64,000 nucleotides of DNA. It comes from Terriglobia bacterium. GTDB lineage: Bacteria > Acidobacteriota > Terriglobia > Bryobacterales > Bryobacteraceae. The first letter of the stretch is position 1, and each line of letters starts with the position of its first letter. The stretch covers positions 62,001-126,000 of the forward strand of contig JAIQFS010000005.1 in NCBI GenBank assembly GCA_020073145.1, written 5' to 3'. Positions 35,439-43,995 of this stretch are shown here, piece by piece. The notes under the pieces are model-generated. The model saw nothing but the letters and a program-made list of their open reading frames with translations, made no database searches and had not been told where the DNA came from. The translations under genes were made by a program, and so were the position numbers.

Positions 35439-36331
35439 GTCCCCCTGGCCCCGAAGGTCCGCTCCCGCTCGACTCCCATGAGAACCTGCGCGCGGTGATG
35501 GACGAATTCGCGGCTGGCTTGGTGCAGGTGCTCGAAACCATGACCGATCAGCGGCCGGAGGTCCACTGGCAAGCGGTCAGCGGCACGCCGGCGGACGCCG
35601 GCGCCGGCGCCGAGGCGGACGTCCTGTGGTGGGAACAGCCCTTTCAGTTCGCCCCGGACGCCGAGGTGTGGGTGGCCTCGCCGCGCGCCAGCTGGGAGTA
35701 TGCCGGGACACTGACGCTGAAAGCGTCGGGCCTCGAAACCGTCCCGGACGGTGAGGTGCAAAAGACCTGGCTGGAAATTCTCGGCCAATGGCTTTCGGGG
35801 CTGGCGCGGTCCGTCGGGTCGGTGCTCGGCCGCGAGGTGACCTGCGCCGCGGGGGCCGAGAGAGCTCCGGCCGAAGACCGCGCCGCGTGGGCCGCAGTGT
35901 CGGTAGCTTTCGGCGAGACCGTACTGGCGCCCCTCGCGGTGACGTTCAGCGCTCCGTTGGTGGCCCTGCTCACGGCGAAGTCCCCGCCGGACGTCCCCGA
36001 GGTTCAGCCGGGGCCCGAGGGCCGGTCGGAGCCCATGGACGAACCCTTACTCCAAAAGACACCCCGACCGTCGCGCACCATGGACCTGCTCCTCGACGTG
36101 GACCTGCCGGTGAGCATCTCATTCGGGAAAACGCAACTCCCTCTGAAGGACGTCTTGAAACTGACCACCGGGTCCATCGTCGAATTGAATCGCGGCGTGA
36201 ACGAGCCGGTTGAAGTGTTGGTCAACCATTGCCTGGTGGCGCGCGGAGAAGTCGTGGTGGTGGACGGCAATTACGGCATCCGCATCCAGCAGATCGTCAG
36301 CCGCCAGGACCGCCTGCGCAGCCTCCGCTAG
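35435..36331 (+). CDS. Large SpoA-domain protein, FliY/FliN-like
   Basis: A 298-residue protein; ATG 35435 overlaps the fliA stop (ATGA). The C-terminal 80 residues are a FliN-type SpoA domain: 'LLDVDLPVSISFGKTQLPLK', 'LKLTTGSIVELNRGVNEPVE', 'LVNHCLVARGEVVVVDGNYG', 'IRIQQIVS'. The first ~200 residues are a separate domain with 'FQFAPDAEVWVASPRASWEY' and 'AAWAAVSVAFGETVLAPLAV', possibly a degenerate CheC/FliM-middle fold, without the CheC phosphatase motif that I can see. It may be a second C-ring component beside the short FliN. It is the last gene of the fliK operon. Confidence 0.75.
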   Translation: MSPPGPEGPLPLDSHENLRAVMDEFAAGLVQVLETMTDQRPEVHWQAVSGTPADAGAGAEADVLWWEQPFQFAPDAEVWVASPRASWEYAGTLTLKASGLETVPDGEVQKTWLEILGQWLSGLARSVGSVLGREVTCAAGAERAPAEDRAAWAAVSVAFGETVLAPLAVTFSAPLVALLTAKSPPDVPEVQPGPEGRSEPMDEPLLQKTPRPSRTMDLLLDVDLPVSISFGKTQLPLKDVLKLTTGSIVELNRGVNEPVEVLVNHCLVARGEVVVVDGNYGIRIQQIVSRQDRLRSLR

Positions 36332-36549
36332 ACTCCTGGAGCCACCAGACTAGATGCCAAGGCGTTCAGTTTGGACCGCCGGGACGTCGAGACCCAGAGG
36401 AATCCAGAATCGGGTTGGCTCGGCGCACCGGCGGTTTCGACAGGTGCCAGTCTGAGCCGCAGCCTCCGCTCAACTGCGCCCGTTCGCCGCTCGTCTCCCC
36501 GCAGTGCCCCATAATAGGATCTGGAAATAAGGAGTCGGATAGGAAGACC

Positions 36550-37392
36550 ATGACTGTCGAGATCGAAGGCGTTCCCTTGCACCTGGCCCACCCCGATGAG
36601 CTCACCATTCAGTGGGTGGGGCAGGAAGAGCTCATGCGGCAGTTGCTGGCGGCCTGGATGGTGGTGCATGAGCTGGATGTTCCTATGAATCCCCGGCTGC
36701 TGGGCAAGCCGGGCGTGGGGAAGACCACGCTAGCCTACGCCGCGGGCAAACGCATGGGCCGCGATGTCTACATTCTCCAGGCCACTTTGGATACGCGCCC
36801 GGATGACCTGCTGGTCACTCCGGTGCTCCAAGGCGAAGGCAGCTTGCGCTACGTCGCCTCACCGCTGGTGACGGCCATGATCCGCGGCGGCATCGCCATT
36901 CTCGACGAGGGCAACCGCATGAGCGAGAAAAGCTGGGCCAGCCTGGCGCCGCTGCTCGACAACCGGCGCTACGTGGAATCCATCGTGGCCGGCATCAAGA
37001 TTAAAGCCCATCCGCAGTTCCGGCTGGTGGCCACCATGAATGACGACGCCTCCACGTTCGAGCTGCCCGAGTACATTCACTCGCGCCTGCAGCCGCAGAT
37101 CTTGATCGACTTCCCCGAACGCGATGAGGAGTATCACATCCTGCGCGAGAATCTGCCCTTTGCCGAAGACCGCATCCTTCACTACGTGACCGACTTTCTG
37201 CAACTGGCGCACGCCGCCGACGAGCGGTACACCGTGCGCGACGGCATCAACGTGGCGCGCTTCGCCATCAAGCTCAAAAGCCTCGCCACCGAGAAGAGCC
37301 ACGAAACCGAAGCCCTCGAAACGGCCATCACCGAGGTGCTGGGAGAGGAGGCGTTGCGGTATGCCCGAAGAAACCGGCCTGCCGCTTCCTGA
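36550..37392 (+). CDS. MoxR/NorQ-type AAA+ ATPase
   Basis: A 280-residue AAA+ protein starting at ATG 36550 with AGGAAG upstream. Walker A is 'GKPGVGKTTLAY' (about 52-63), Walker B 'GGIAILDEGNRM', sensor 1 'FRLVATMND', then 'IHSRLQPQILIDFPERDEEY' (arginine finger region). Proteins of this class remodel partner proteins, often together with a vWA protein. Here the partner candidate is the protein that overlaps its end by 32 nt. It sits after the flagellar operon with a 218-bp gap that holds no gene. It is not a usual flagellar component. Confidence 0.85.
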   Translation: MTVEIEGVPLHLAHPDELTIQWVGQEELMRQLLAAWMVVHELDVPMNPRLLGKPGVGKTTLAYAAGKRMGRDVYILQATLDTRPDDLLVTPVLQGEGSLRYVASPLVTAMIRGGIAILDEGNRMSEKSWASLAPLLDNRRYVESIVAGIKIKAHPQFRLVATMNDDASTFELPEYIHSRLQPQILIDFPERDEEYHILRENLPFAEDRILHYVTDFLQLAHAADERYTVRDGINVARFAIKLKSLATEKSHETEALETAITEVLGEEALRYARRNRPAAS

Positions 37393-39229
37393 CGCCGGTG
37401 CGCCGGGCCCGGACGCCGGCGGCCTCCAGCGCGGGCGCTTCACCTATTTCCCGGTAGCGCCCGGCCGCCTGGAGTTCGCGGCCGAAGTCCGCCAGGCGAT
37501 TCTTCGCGAGAGGCCGCAGGTGGTGGCGGTCGAGTTGCCGGTCACCTTGCAGGAGGCGTGGCTGCGCGCGGTGGCGCGGCTGCCCGAGATCTCGGCGATC
37601 GTGTATCCGGACGAACCGGCAAAAGCAAACCCCGAAGAAGAGCGCGCCGTCTACGTGCTGGTCGATCCCGCCGACCCCTTTACCGAAGCCGTGCGCACGG
37701 CGCGCGAGATCGGCGCGGAGGTGCTGTTCGCCGATCCGGACTCCGGGCGCCGTCCGCACCTCGAGGATACCTATCCGGATCCCTACGCCATTCGCCACAT
37801 CGGTCTGGCGCGCTATATCGAGGCGTACCGGGTCTACCCGCAGCCGCGGTCGGACGAAATCGCGCGCCACGCCGCCGGCATCGCCTGGAAGTTGCAGGGC
37901 GCCGATCCCGAGGCGCGCGTGCTGGTGGTGGTGGGGCTCAACCTGCTCGACCCGGTGCTCGACGCCATGGAGGAGCCGCAGGCGCAGCCGCTGGCGCACA
38001 CCCGCCGGGAAGGCATCGAACTGCTCAACCCGCACCCCGAGTGTTTGGCAGAGATCACCGTCGAGTATCCCGCGCTCCAGTGGCGGTATGAGACCTTCCG
38101 CGCCGCGATGAACGAGGAGCGTCTCATCGACCGCCGCCATGCGCAGCTGGCATTGTTCCGCGAGGCCGAAAAGGAGCACGAAATTCATACCGGCGAGCGC
38201 ATCGCCCACTGGCAGCGCCGCCTGCTCGCCCGCTACACCCGCAACCTGGCGCTGGCCGACCGGAATCTGGCCGCCGGGATCTTCGACCTGACGGTGGCCG
38301 CGCGCGCCCTGGCGGACGACAACTATGCCTGGGAGGTCTGGGAAGCAGCCGGCCGCTATCCGGCGCAGAGAACTGAGTCGGATCTGCCCACCGTCCGCAT
38401 ATCGGGCGAAGAGGTCTGGATGGACACCCGCCGCATCCGCTTGCGCCGCCGCCTGCCCGGCACCAAGCGCCGTCTGCGCCCCTACGGGTTGAAGCCTCGC
38501 AAGAAAGAGAAAGTCCCGGGTGAATGGGCCAGCCAGTTGAACGGCACCAGCATCTGCTCCTATCCTCCCGAAGATCTGGTCATCGAGGACTACGGCCGAT
38601 TTTTGAAAAAGAAGGGCAAAAGCCTTCTTTCCGAAGAGCGCTCGCGGGTGGAGCCGTTCACCACCTCCATCCTGGATGGCGTCGATATGCGCGAGACCAT
38701 CCGCCGCTGGCATGAAGGTCGGATTTACGTGCGCCAGTTTCAAAAGATTCACGGCGAGGTGGGTTCGGTCGTAGTGATCTTCGACGAAGACCGCGACAAC
38801 CGCTACTCGTACATGACCACCTGGCTGGGCGAGAACCAGAACGAGTCGGATATGGCCTTCTACTCCACGTTCCCGTTCGACAACCTGGCGGGCCCCGGCA
38901 TCGGACGCGCCGAGTACGGCGGCTTCCTCATGAGTTTGCCGCCGCGCCGCATGTACGATGTGTGGCAGGACGCGGATTACGAATTTGCCGAGAGCAAGCC
39001 GGAGCGCCTGCTGCTGGCGGCCATCGACTACTCCATCCACCACTACGTGGTTTACGTTGCCGCGCGGCCGCCGCGCTCCATTTTCAAGACCATTGCCGCC
39101 CGCGCCAGCCGGACCATTCTCTATATCCCGTTGGGGCAGTTGTCGCCCGTCTCGCTCAAGAAAATCCGGGTCGTGCACGTGCTCGACGGCTATGACAAGC
39201 GCGAAACCGCCAAGGACTACCTCTGGTAG
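37361..39229 (+). CDS. Large hypothetical protein coupled to MoxR-type ATPase
   Basis: A 622-residue cytoplasmic protein overlapping the ATPase gene by 32 nt. The N-terminal part ('PQVVAVELPVTLQEAWLRAV', then 'AIVYPDE', 'DPFTEAVRTAREIGAEVLFA') has the layout of DUF5682/TraB-like domains in which a 'your-parent-decides' Glu/Pro pattern precedes alternating beta-alpha units; this is a resemblance by eye. A basic linker 'RRRLPGTKRRLRPYGLKPRK' separates it from a C-terminal domain with 'VGSVVVIFDEDRDNRYSYMT', 'WQDADYEFAESKPERLLLAA'. No metal or catalytic site was identified. It likely acts with the ATPase. Confidence 0.65.
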   Translation: MPEETGLPLPDAGAPGPDAGGLQRGRFTYFPVAPGRLEFAAEVRQAILRERPQVVAVELPVTLQEAWLRAVARLPEISAIVYPDEPAKANPEEERAVYVLVDPADPFTEAVRTAREIGAEVLFADPDSGRRPHLEDTYPDPYAIRHIGLARYIEAYRVYPQPRSDEIARHAAGIAWKLQGADPEARVLVVVGLNLLDPVLDAMEEPQAQPLAHTRREGIELLNPHPECLAEITVEYPALQWRYETFRAAMNEERLIDRRHAQLALFREAEKEHEIHTGERIAHWQRRLLARYTRNLALADRNLAAGIFDLTVAARALADDNYAWEVWEAAGRYPAQRTESDLPTVRISGEEVWMDTRRIRLRRRLPGTKRRLRPYGLKPRKKEKVPGEWASQLNGTSICSYPPEDLVIEDYGRFLKKKGKSLLSEERSRVEPFTTSILDGVDMRETIRRWHEGRIYVRQFQKIHGEVGSVVVIFDEDRDNRYSYMTTWLGENQNESDMAFYSTFPFDNLAGPGIGRAEYGGFLMSLPPRRMYDVWQDADYEFAESKPERLLLAAIDYSIHHYVVYVAARPPRSIFKTIAARASRTILYIPLGQLSPVSLKKIRVVHVLDGYDKRETAKDYLW

Positions 39230-39297
39230 CGCGGGGAGGCGGAGCGCCGGTCCGGCGGTTCCGGGCGGCATACCGGTCGTCCAGGCCGTGGACGTTC

Positions 39298-40644
39298 TTA
39301 AGCCGCCGAGGCATCCAGGCTGCGTACCTTGGCGGAAAGAGTGGTGCGTTTGAGGCGGAGCATGAGCGCCGCCGCCTTTTTGTTTCCCCCAGTCTTGCGC
39401 AGCGCCTGCTCGAGGATGCTGCGCTCGATGCACGCCAGAGTCCGTTCGTAATCGAGGCCGGCGTCCGGCACCGGGACCAGCGGCCGGTCCTGGGAAAGCG
39501 GGGCGGGGACGGCGGCGGATGCCGGCAGCGGAAAATCGGCGGCGGTCAGCTCCACGCGATCGCCGCTCAGCACCACCGCCATTTCCACGGCGTTCTCCAG
39601 CTGCCGCACGTTGCCCGGCCAGGGGTATGCGCACAGGCGATCGAGCGACGTCCGATCGAGCCGTCGCCGCGCGATTCCCTCGGCCCGGCAGACTTTCTCC
39701 ACGAAATGTTCGGCCAGCAGCGGAATGTCGCCGGCGTGCTGGCGTAAGGACGGCATGGCCAGAGGCACCACGTTGAGCCGGTAGTACAGATCCTGGCGGA
39801 ATCGTCCGCAGTCGATTCGTTCGGCCAAGTCGCAGTTGGTGGCGGCCACCACCCGAACGTCGACCGGAATGCTCTCGGAACTGCCCAGCCGCTGCAATTC
39901 CCGCTCCTGTAATACCCGCAGCAGCTTGCTCTGCAGTTCCAGAGGAAGGTCGCCGATTTCATCCAGTAGCAGCGTGCCGCCCTGGGCCTGCTCGAAGCGG
40001 CCCAGGCGGGTTTGCACCGCGCCGGTGAAGGCGCCGCGAACGTGGCCGAACAGCTCCGCCTCCAGCAGGTTCTCCGGGAGAGCGCTGCAATTCACCGCCA
40101 CCAGGGGCGCGCGCCGCCGCGGGCCGGCCTGGTGTAACGCCCGCGCCGCCAGTTCCTTGCCCGTTCCCGTCTCCCCGGTGATCAGCACGGTGGCGCGGCG
40201 CGGTCCGATCAGGCGGATGACCTCGCAGACGTGCTGGATTGCGAGGCTGGTCCCGACCAGCAACGATCCCTGCGGGTTCGACGGGTCAGCCGCGGCGGGA
40301 GCAGGGCCCTCGAGAGCCTCCCGAAGGACTTCGGTATCTCCCGGATCACCGGTCAGCAGGGCGGTCAGGCCCAGGTGTGCCAATTGGACCGCTTCGGGGA
40401 CGGTGACTGCGGGGTTGCGCATCAGCACCGGAAGATGGGGGGCCAGTTGCCGCACCTGCCCAAGCAAGGCCCGAGGCGTCCACGAGGGCAGCGGGAACTG
40501 CAGGACGACCGCATGAAACTCATGATTCTTCAGCTCGTTAAGGGCAACGGCAGGAGGTTGGCGCAAGGTTTGCCAGGAAGGGCCGGAGAGGCCCGGTTCG
40601 AGAGCGGTGGCAGCGGAAACCCAGAGAACCCGTCGAGAGAGCAT
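39298..40644 (-). CDS. FleQ/FlbD-like sigma-54 activator
   Basis: A 448-residue regulator. ATG 40644 is preferred; ATG 40665 adds seven residues. Residues 1-112 look like a receiver fold, but the expected phospho-acceptor Asp is Gln49 ('HAVVLQFPLP'), as in FleQ-type proteins not controlled by phosphorylation. The AAA+ domain has 'GETGTGKE' (157-164), the sigma-54 contact 'GAFTGA' (204-209) and 'GGTLLLDE' (222-229). A Fis-type helix-turn-helix closes the protein ('LRKTGGNKKAAALMLRLKRT'). It is divergent from flgM, and likely controls the rod/hook and export operons. Confidence 0.88.
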   Translation of the reverse strand: MLSRRVLWVSAATALEPGLSGPSWQTLRQPPAVALNELKNHEFHAVVLQFPLPSWTPRALLGQVRQLAPHLPVLMRNPAVTVPEAVQLAHLGLTALLTGDPGDTEVLREALEGPAPAAADPSNPQGSLLVGTSLAIQHVCEVIRLIGPRRATVLITGETGTGKELAARALHQAGPRRRAPLVAVNCSALPENLLEAELFGHVRGAFTGAVQTRLGRFEQAQGGTLLLDEIGDLPLELQSKLLRVLQERELQRLGSSESIPVDVRVVAATNCDLAERIDCGRFRQDLYYRLNVVPLAMPSLRQHAGDIPLLAEHFVEKVCRAEGIARRRLDRTSLDRLCAYPWPGNVRQLENAVEMAVVLSGDRVELTAADFPLPASAAVPAPLSQDRPLVPVPDAGLDYERTLACIERSILEQALRKTGGNKKAAALMLRLKRTTLSAKVRSLDASAA

Positions 40645-40721
40645 GGCGGCGATACACCCAGCCATCGGCGCGTTTGGTGAGAACTTTAACCAAAGTCGAC
40701 GGAATTGGGTCTCGGTTTTCG

Positions 40722-40749
40722 TAAAGACCGGGGGGCCCGCCGCCGATAA
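40722..40749 (+). promoter_or_regulatory. FliA (sigma-28) promoter of flgM-flgN-flgK-flgL
   Basis: TAAA (40722-40725), 16 nt, then a perfect GCCGATAA (40742-40749). It lies 25 nt before the flgM start, in the divergent gap next to the sigma-54 activator gene. The enterobacterial consensus has 15 nt; the same 16-nt spacing occurs before flaG. Confidence 0.8.
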
Positions 40750-40774
40750 GAGTAATAGCCAGTGATGGCGGGTT

Positions 40775-41080
40775 ATGAGAGTCCAAGATCGAATCTCGAT
40801 GGGGCCGTCCGCTGCCGAAACCGGGCGGACGGCGGAGAGCCAGCAGGCGCGCCAGCAGGCGGCCGGACGAAGCGGGGCGGCAGGGTCGGCGGATGGGGAC
40901 CGCGTCGAACTCTCCAGCACCCTGGGACAGCTGTCCCAGGCCATCGCCGCCTATGGATCGCAGCGCGCCCAGCGCGTGCAATCCCTGGCCACGGAGTATC
41001 AGGCCGGGCGGTATCGGCCCAATTCGGCGGCCACCAGCCGGGCCCTGATCGCCGACGCACGCAGTGCAGAAAGCCGGTAG
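40775..41080 (+). CDS. flgM: Anti-sigma-28 factor FlgM
   Basis: A 101-residue protein with the FlgM pattern: a disordered Gln/Ala-rich N-terminus and a C-terminal sigma-binding part 'GDRVELSSTLGQLSQAI', 'RVQSLATEYQAGRYRPNSAA', 'TSRALIADA'. FlgM binds FliA until it is exported through the completed hook. Its own FliA promoter makes a feedback loop. It is followed closely by flgN and flgK. Confidence 0.88.
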   Translation: MRVQDRISMGPSAAETGRTAESQQARQQAAGRSGAAGSADGDRVELSSTLGQLSQAIAAYGSQRAQRVQSLATEYQAGRYRPNSAATSRALIADARSAESR

Positions 41081-41084
41081 CAGG

Positions 41085-41447
41085 ATGGCGCCGCTGAGCG
41101 AGCGGCTGGCCGCCGCCCGAACGGAAGTGGAGCGCGCCTGTCACCTGCTGCTCTCTCCCACCCCGGAACAGTTGGACCAGAGTGCGCGCCGGCTCAGCGA
41201 CGCCGTTGCGGCCGTCACCGCGTGCCGCGAGGCAGCCCGCGGCAGCTCCCAGCCCCCCGGCCCGTCGGTGGCGGCCGAAGCCCGGAGTCTCCAGCAGTCG
41301 ATCGGCCGGGCGCGGCGCCTGCTCGAAGCGGCTGCGGCCTTTCATGCGAACTGGGTCCAGTATCTGGGCGCACTGTGTGCCGGATACACCGATCGCGGCG
41401 AGGCGGCCGCGGTCGAACGCGCTTCCCGCCTCTGTGCTCGAGGGTAA
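41085..41447 (+). CDS. flgN: FlgN-like export chaperone
   Basis: A 120-residue, helix-rich protein from ATG 41085 (GTG 41064, overlapping flgM, is an alternative). The sequence is weakly conserved: 'LSERLAAARTEVERACHLLL', 'SLQQSIGRARRLLEAAAAFH', 'ANWVQYLG'. FlgN family members share little sequence, so the call rests on the size, helical makeup and place between flgM and flgK. It should chaperone FlgK and FlgL. Confidence 0.7.
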   Translation: MAPLSERLAAARTEVERACHLLLSPTPEQLDQSARRLSDAVAAVTACREAARGSSQPPGPSVAAEARSLQQSIGRARRLLEAAAAFHANWVQYLGALCAGYTDRGEAAAVERASRLCARG

Positions 41448-41452
41448 CCGGC

Positions 41453-42898
41453 ATGGCGAATCTCCTCTCCACCTTGTACAACTCGTCCAATGCGCTCAGC
41501 GCCTACGACCGGGTTCTCGAGGTGACCCAGACCAACGTGGCCAACGCCTCCACGCCCGGTTACGCCAAACAAAGCCTGCGCATGGAAGCTCTGCCGTTCG
41601 ATCCGTCCCTGGGACTGACGGGCGGCGTCACCACCGGGCAGATGGAGAGCGCGCGCAACGAGTATGCCGAACGGGCGGTCCGCCGGCAAAGCAGCGGGCT
41701 GGGACGCCAACAACAGGCGGCCTCGAGTCTCACCGATCTCCAGTCCATCTTCGACATCTCCGGAAACACCGGAATCCCGGCCGCCTTGAACAAGTTCTAC
41801 CAGGCGGTCTCCTCCTGGGGCCAGACTCCCGGCAGCACGCCCGCGCGTCAGGCGGTGATCGACCGGGCCTCCGATGTGGCACAGACCTTCCAGAGCGCGG
41901 CCACCCAACTGGTCACGCTGGCCAACGACACCGCCACGCAGATCAACGACACGGTGACCCAGGTGAATAAACTGGTGGGCCAGATCGGGGTCTATAACCG
42001 GACCATCCTCGAGACCGGCTCGGCGACGCGGGATATGGGGATGGATGCCCAAGTGCACGCCACCCTGGAAGATCTGTCCCGCCTGGTCGATTTCACCTCC
42101 ACCCAACAAGCCGACGGGACCACCACCATCCTGCTCGGCGGCTCGGCGCCCCTGTTGATCGGAGACCACCAATATGCGCTCCGCGCCGATCTGCTGACGC
42201 CGGACGATCCGCCGCCCGTCAATGCCAATGCTCCGGGCGCCGTGCGACTGCTGACGCCGGACGGTACCGATGTCACCGCCCGGGTCGCCGATGGCCAGTT
42301 GCGGGCGTTGCTGGACATGCGCAACACCATCCTCCCGTCATATACCGGTGACTCCTATCAGGCCGGCAGTCTGAATCAAATGGCGAAGCAATTCGCCGAT
42401 CGCGTCAACGACGTGCTGACCTCGGGCTATAGTTCCGATGGGCCGCCGCCGGTCGCCGGCGTTCCGCTGTTCGTCTACGATGCCGCCAACGCCACCAACA
42501 TGGCCCGTACGACGGCGGTCGATCCGAACGTGACTCCGGATCAGCTGCCGGCCATCGATCCCGGCCCGCCGTACGTGTCGAACGGGATCCCGCTGGCTTT
42601 GTCCCAGCTGGCGCTACCGAGCGATGACGCCGACCGCATCAACGGCGTCAGCTACAGCGAGTTCTACGGCCAGATGGCGGCCAACGCAGGCAGCAGCCTC
42701 CAGTCCGCCAAGAACGGAGTCCAGGTGCAGCAGTCCCTGCTCGCGCAGGCCCAAAACCAGCGCTCTCAATTGTCGGGTGTCTCGCTCGATGAGGAAGCGC
42801 TCACCCTGGTCGAATTCCAGCGCGCGTACCAAGCCAACTCGCGCGTCATCACTGTGCTCAATGACCTGACCCAGGAGGTCATCAACATTCTCAGGTAA
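41453..42898 (+). CDS. flgK: Hook-filament junction protein 1, FlgK
   Basis: A 481-residue protein starting at ATG 41453 with GAGGG upstream. N-terminus 'LLSTLYNSSNALSAYDRVLE', 'VTQTNVANASTPGYAKQSLR' and C-terminus 'LDEEALTLVEFQRAYQANSR' are the axial D0/D1 signatures; the middle 'TPGSTPARQAVIDRASDVAQ', 'QINDTVTQVNKLVGQIGVYN' is typical FlgK. Shorter than enterobacterial FlgK (about 550), with a smaller central domain. Confidence 0.94.
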   Translation: MANLLSTLYNSSNALSAYDRVLEVTQTNVANASTPGYAKQSLRMEALPFDPSLGLTGGVTTGQMESARNEYAERAVRRQSSGLGRQQQAASSLTDLQSIFDISGNTGIPAALNKFYQAVSSWGQTPGSTPARQAVIDRASDVAQTFQSAATQLVTLANDTATQINDTVTQVNKLVGQIGVYNRTILETGSATRDMGMDAQVHATLEDLSRLVDFTSTQQADGTTTILLGGSAPLLIGDHQYALRADLLTPDDPPPVNANAPGAVRLLTPDGTDVTARVADGQLRALLDMRNTILPSYTGDSYQAGSLNQMAKQFADRVNDVLTSGYSSDGPPPVAGVPLFVYDAANATNMARTTAVDPNVTPDQLPAIDPGPPYVSNGIPLALSQLALPSDDADRINGVSYSEFYGQMAANAGSSLQSAKNGVQVQQSLLAQAQNQRSQLSGVSLDEEALTLVEFQRAYQANSRVITVLNDLTQEVINILR

Positions 42899-42915
42899 CC
42901 ACTCAGGAGGCCCCC

Positions 42916-43836
42916 GTGATCACCAACCTCGATTCTCAGTCGCAGCTTTTCCTGGCGGATATGAACCGCGTGCAACAGCGGCTGGCCGATTCCGAACGGC
43001 AGCTCACGTCGGGCAAGAAAGTGAGCGTTGCCTCCGATGCCCCCGACGTGGTCAGCCAGTTGCTCCGCCTGCGCTCGGCGCTGCAAAAGAATACGCAGAT
43101 CGGAACCAATCTGAGCGTGGCTCAAACCACGGTCAACGTGTCCGATACGGCCCTCGCGTCCTCCATCCAGTTGCTCGACCGCGCCCTCACCATCGGCGCC
43201 CAGGGCGCCAGCGACACCCAGAGTGCCACCAGCCGGCTCGGCCTTGCCGCCGACGTGCAGGCAGTGCAGGAACAGATGATCAGTTTTAGCCGGACCCAGT
43301 CCGGTGGCATCTACGTCTTCAGCGGGGATCAGGAAAGCCTTCCCAGCTATCAGCTCAACCTCGCCAACGATAACGGCGTCGACCGGCTCCTCACCACGTC
43401 CGCCACGCATGCGGTGGAGAACCCGGCCGGCGGCTCGTTTCCGCAGTCCATGACCGCCCAGGATATCTTTGACCACCGCAATCTGGACGATTCGCTGGCC
43501 TCCGATAACGTCTTTGCGGCTCTCAACAACCTGCGCCTGGGGCTCGAGAACAACGACGCCGCCCGCATCAACTCGGCCGTGGGGTCCCTCAAGCAGGCTG
43601 CCGATCACCTCAACATCTGCCAGTCCTTCTATGGCTCGGTCGAGAACCGGATCCAGGATGCCACCGATTTCACCAATCGATACGACGTCCAGCTCAAGAC
43701 CGAGATCAGCCAGAAAGAAGACGCGGATGTGGCGGCGGCTTCGCTCGAATTCAGCCAGGGCACCGTCCAGTTGCAGGCCGCCTTCCAGATGCAGGGACGG
43801 ATTCCGCGCACCACCCTGTTCGACTACCTCACCTAA
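42916..43836 (+). CDS. flgL: Hook-filament junction protein FlgL
   Basis: A 306-residue flagellin-like protein from GTG 42916 with GGAGG upstream. 'LADMNRVQQRLADSERQLTS', 'GKKVSVASDAPDVVSQLLRL' and C-terminal 'ASLEFSQGTVQLQAAFQ' are FlgL/flagellin D0-D1 signatures. Location after flgK shows it is FlgL rather than flagellin. It ends 5 nt before the left copy of a 49-bp direct repeat. Confidence 0.92.
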   Translation: MITNLDSQSQLFLADMNRVQQRLADSERQLTSGKKVSVASDAPDVVSQLLRLRSALQKNTQIGTNLSVAQTTVNVSDTALASSIQLLDRALTIGAQGASDTQSATSRLGLAADVQAVQEQMISFSRTQSGGIYVFSGDQESLPSYQLNLANDNGVDRLLTTSATHAVENPAGGSFPQSMTAQDIFDHRNLDDSLASDNVFAALNNLRLGLENNDAARINSAVGSLKQAADHLNICQSFYGSVENRIQDATDFTNRYDVQLKTEISQKEDADVAAASLEFSQGTVQLQAAFQMQGRIPRTTLFDYLT

Positions 43837-43841
43837 GCCGC

Positions 43842-43890
43842 TACTGCGGCTTGAACACCGATTCTGCCCCGAACCGCCGGTAGTTGCTGT
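43842..43890. repeat. Direct repeat, left copy
   Basis: A 49-bp copy of the 3' end of the gene at 44613-45437 (46 of 49 bases identical to 44614-44662). Read on the minus strand it still encodes the C-terminal peptide 'NYRRFGAESVFKPQ' with its own stop. Together with the right copy it brackets the parDE/methyltransferase remnants. Confidence 0.9.
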
Positions 43891-43923
43891 TCGGCTCGCC
43901 GGCGATGGCTTCTGTGCCAGCGG

Positions 43924-43995
43924 CCCTTCAGCACCGACGACATCGCCTGCTGGTTCCTCGACACGGCCTACAACGGCGAGAGCTTCTTCGTCCGC
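43924..43995 (+). pseudogene. Scrap of a DNA methyltransferase gene (type III Mod-like)
   Basis: About 24 codons in one frame read 'PFSTDDIACWFLDTAYNGES' followed by FFVR. This closely resembles, from memory, a conserved stretch near the C-terminus of type III restriction-modification methyltransferases (IAAWFIDTDYNxESFFVR). Both ends are cut: the left by the direct repeat area and the right by the parE remnant, with microhomology at the joint. No function is possible. The assignment is by recollection of the motif and needs a search. Confidence 0.45.

Noticed and set aside
39245-39257. CGCCGG-T-CCGGCG palindrome between convergent genes as a terminator
   Set aside because: The stem is short with almost no loop and no T-run; it may be chance in GC-rich DNA.
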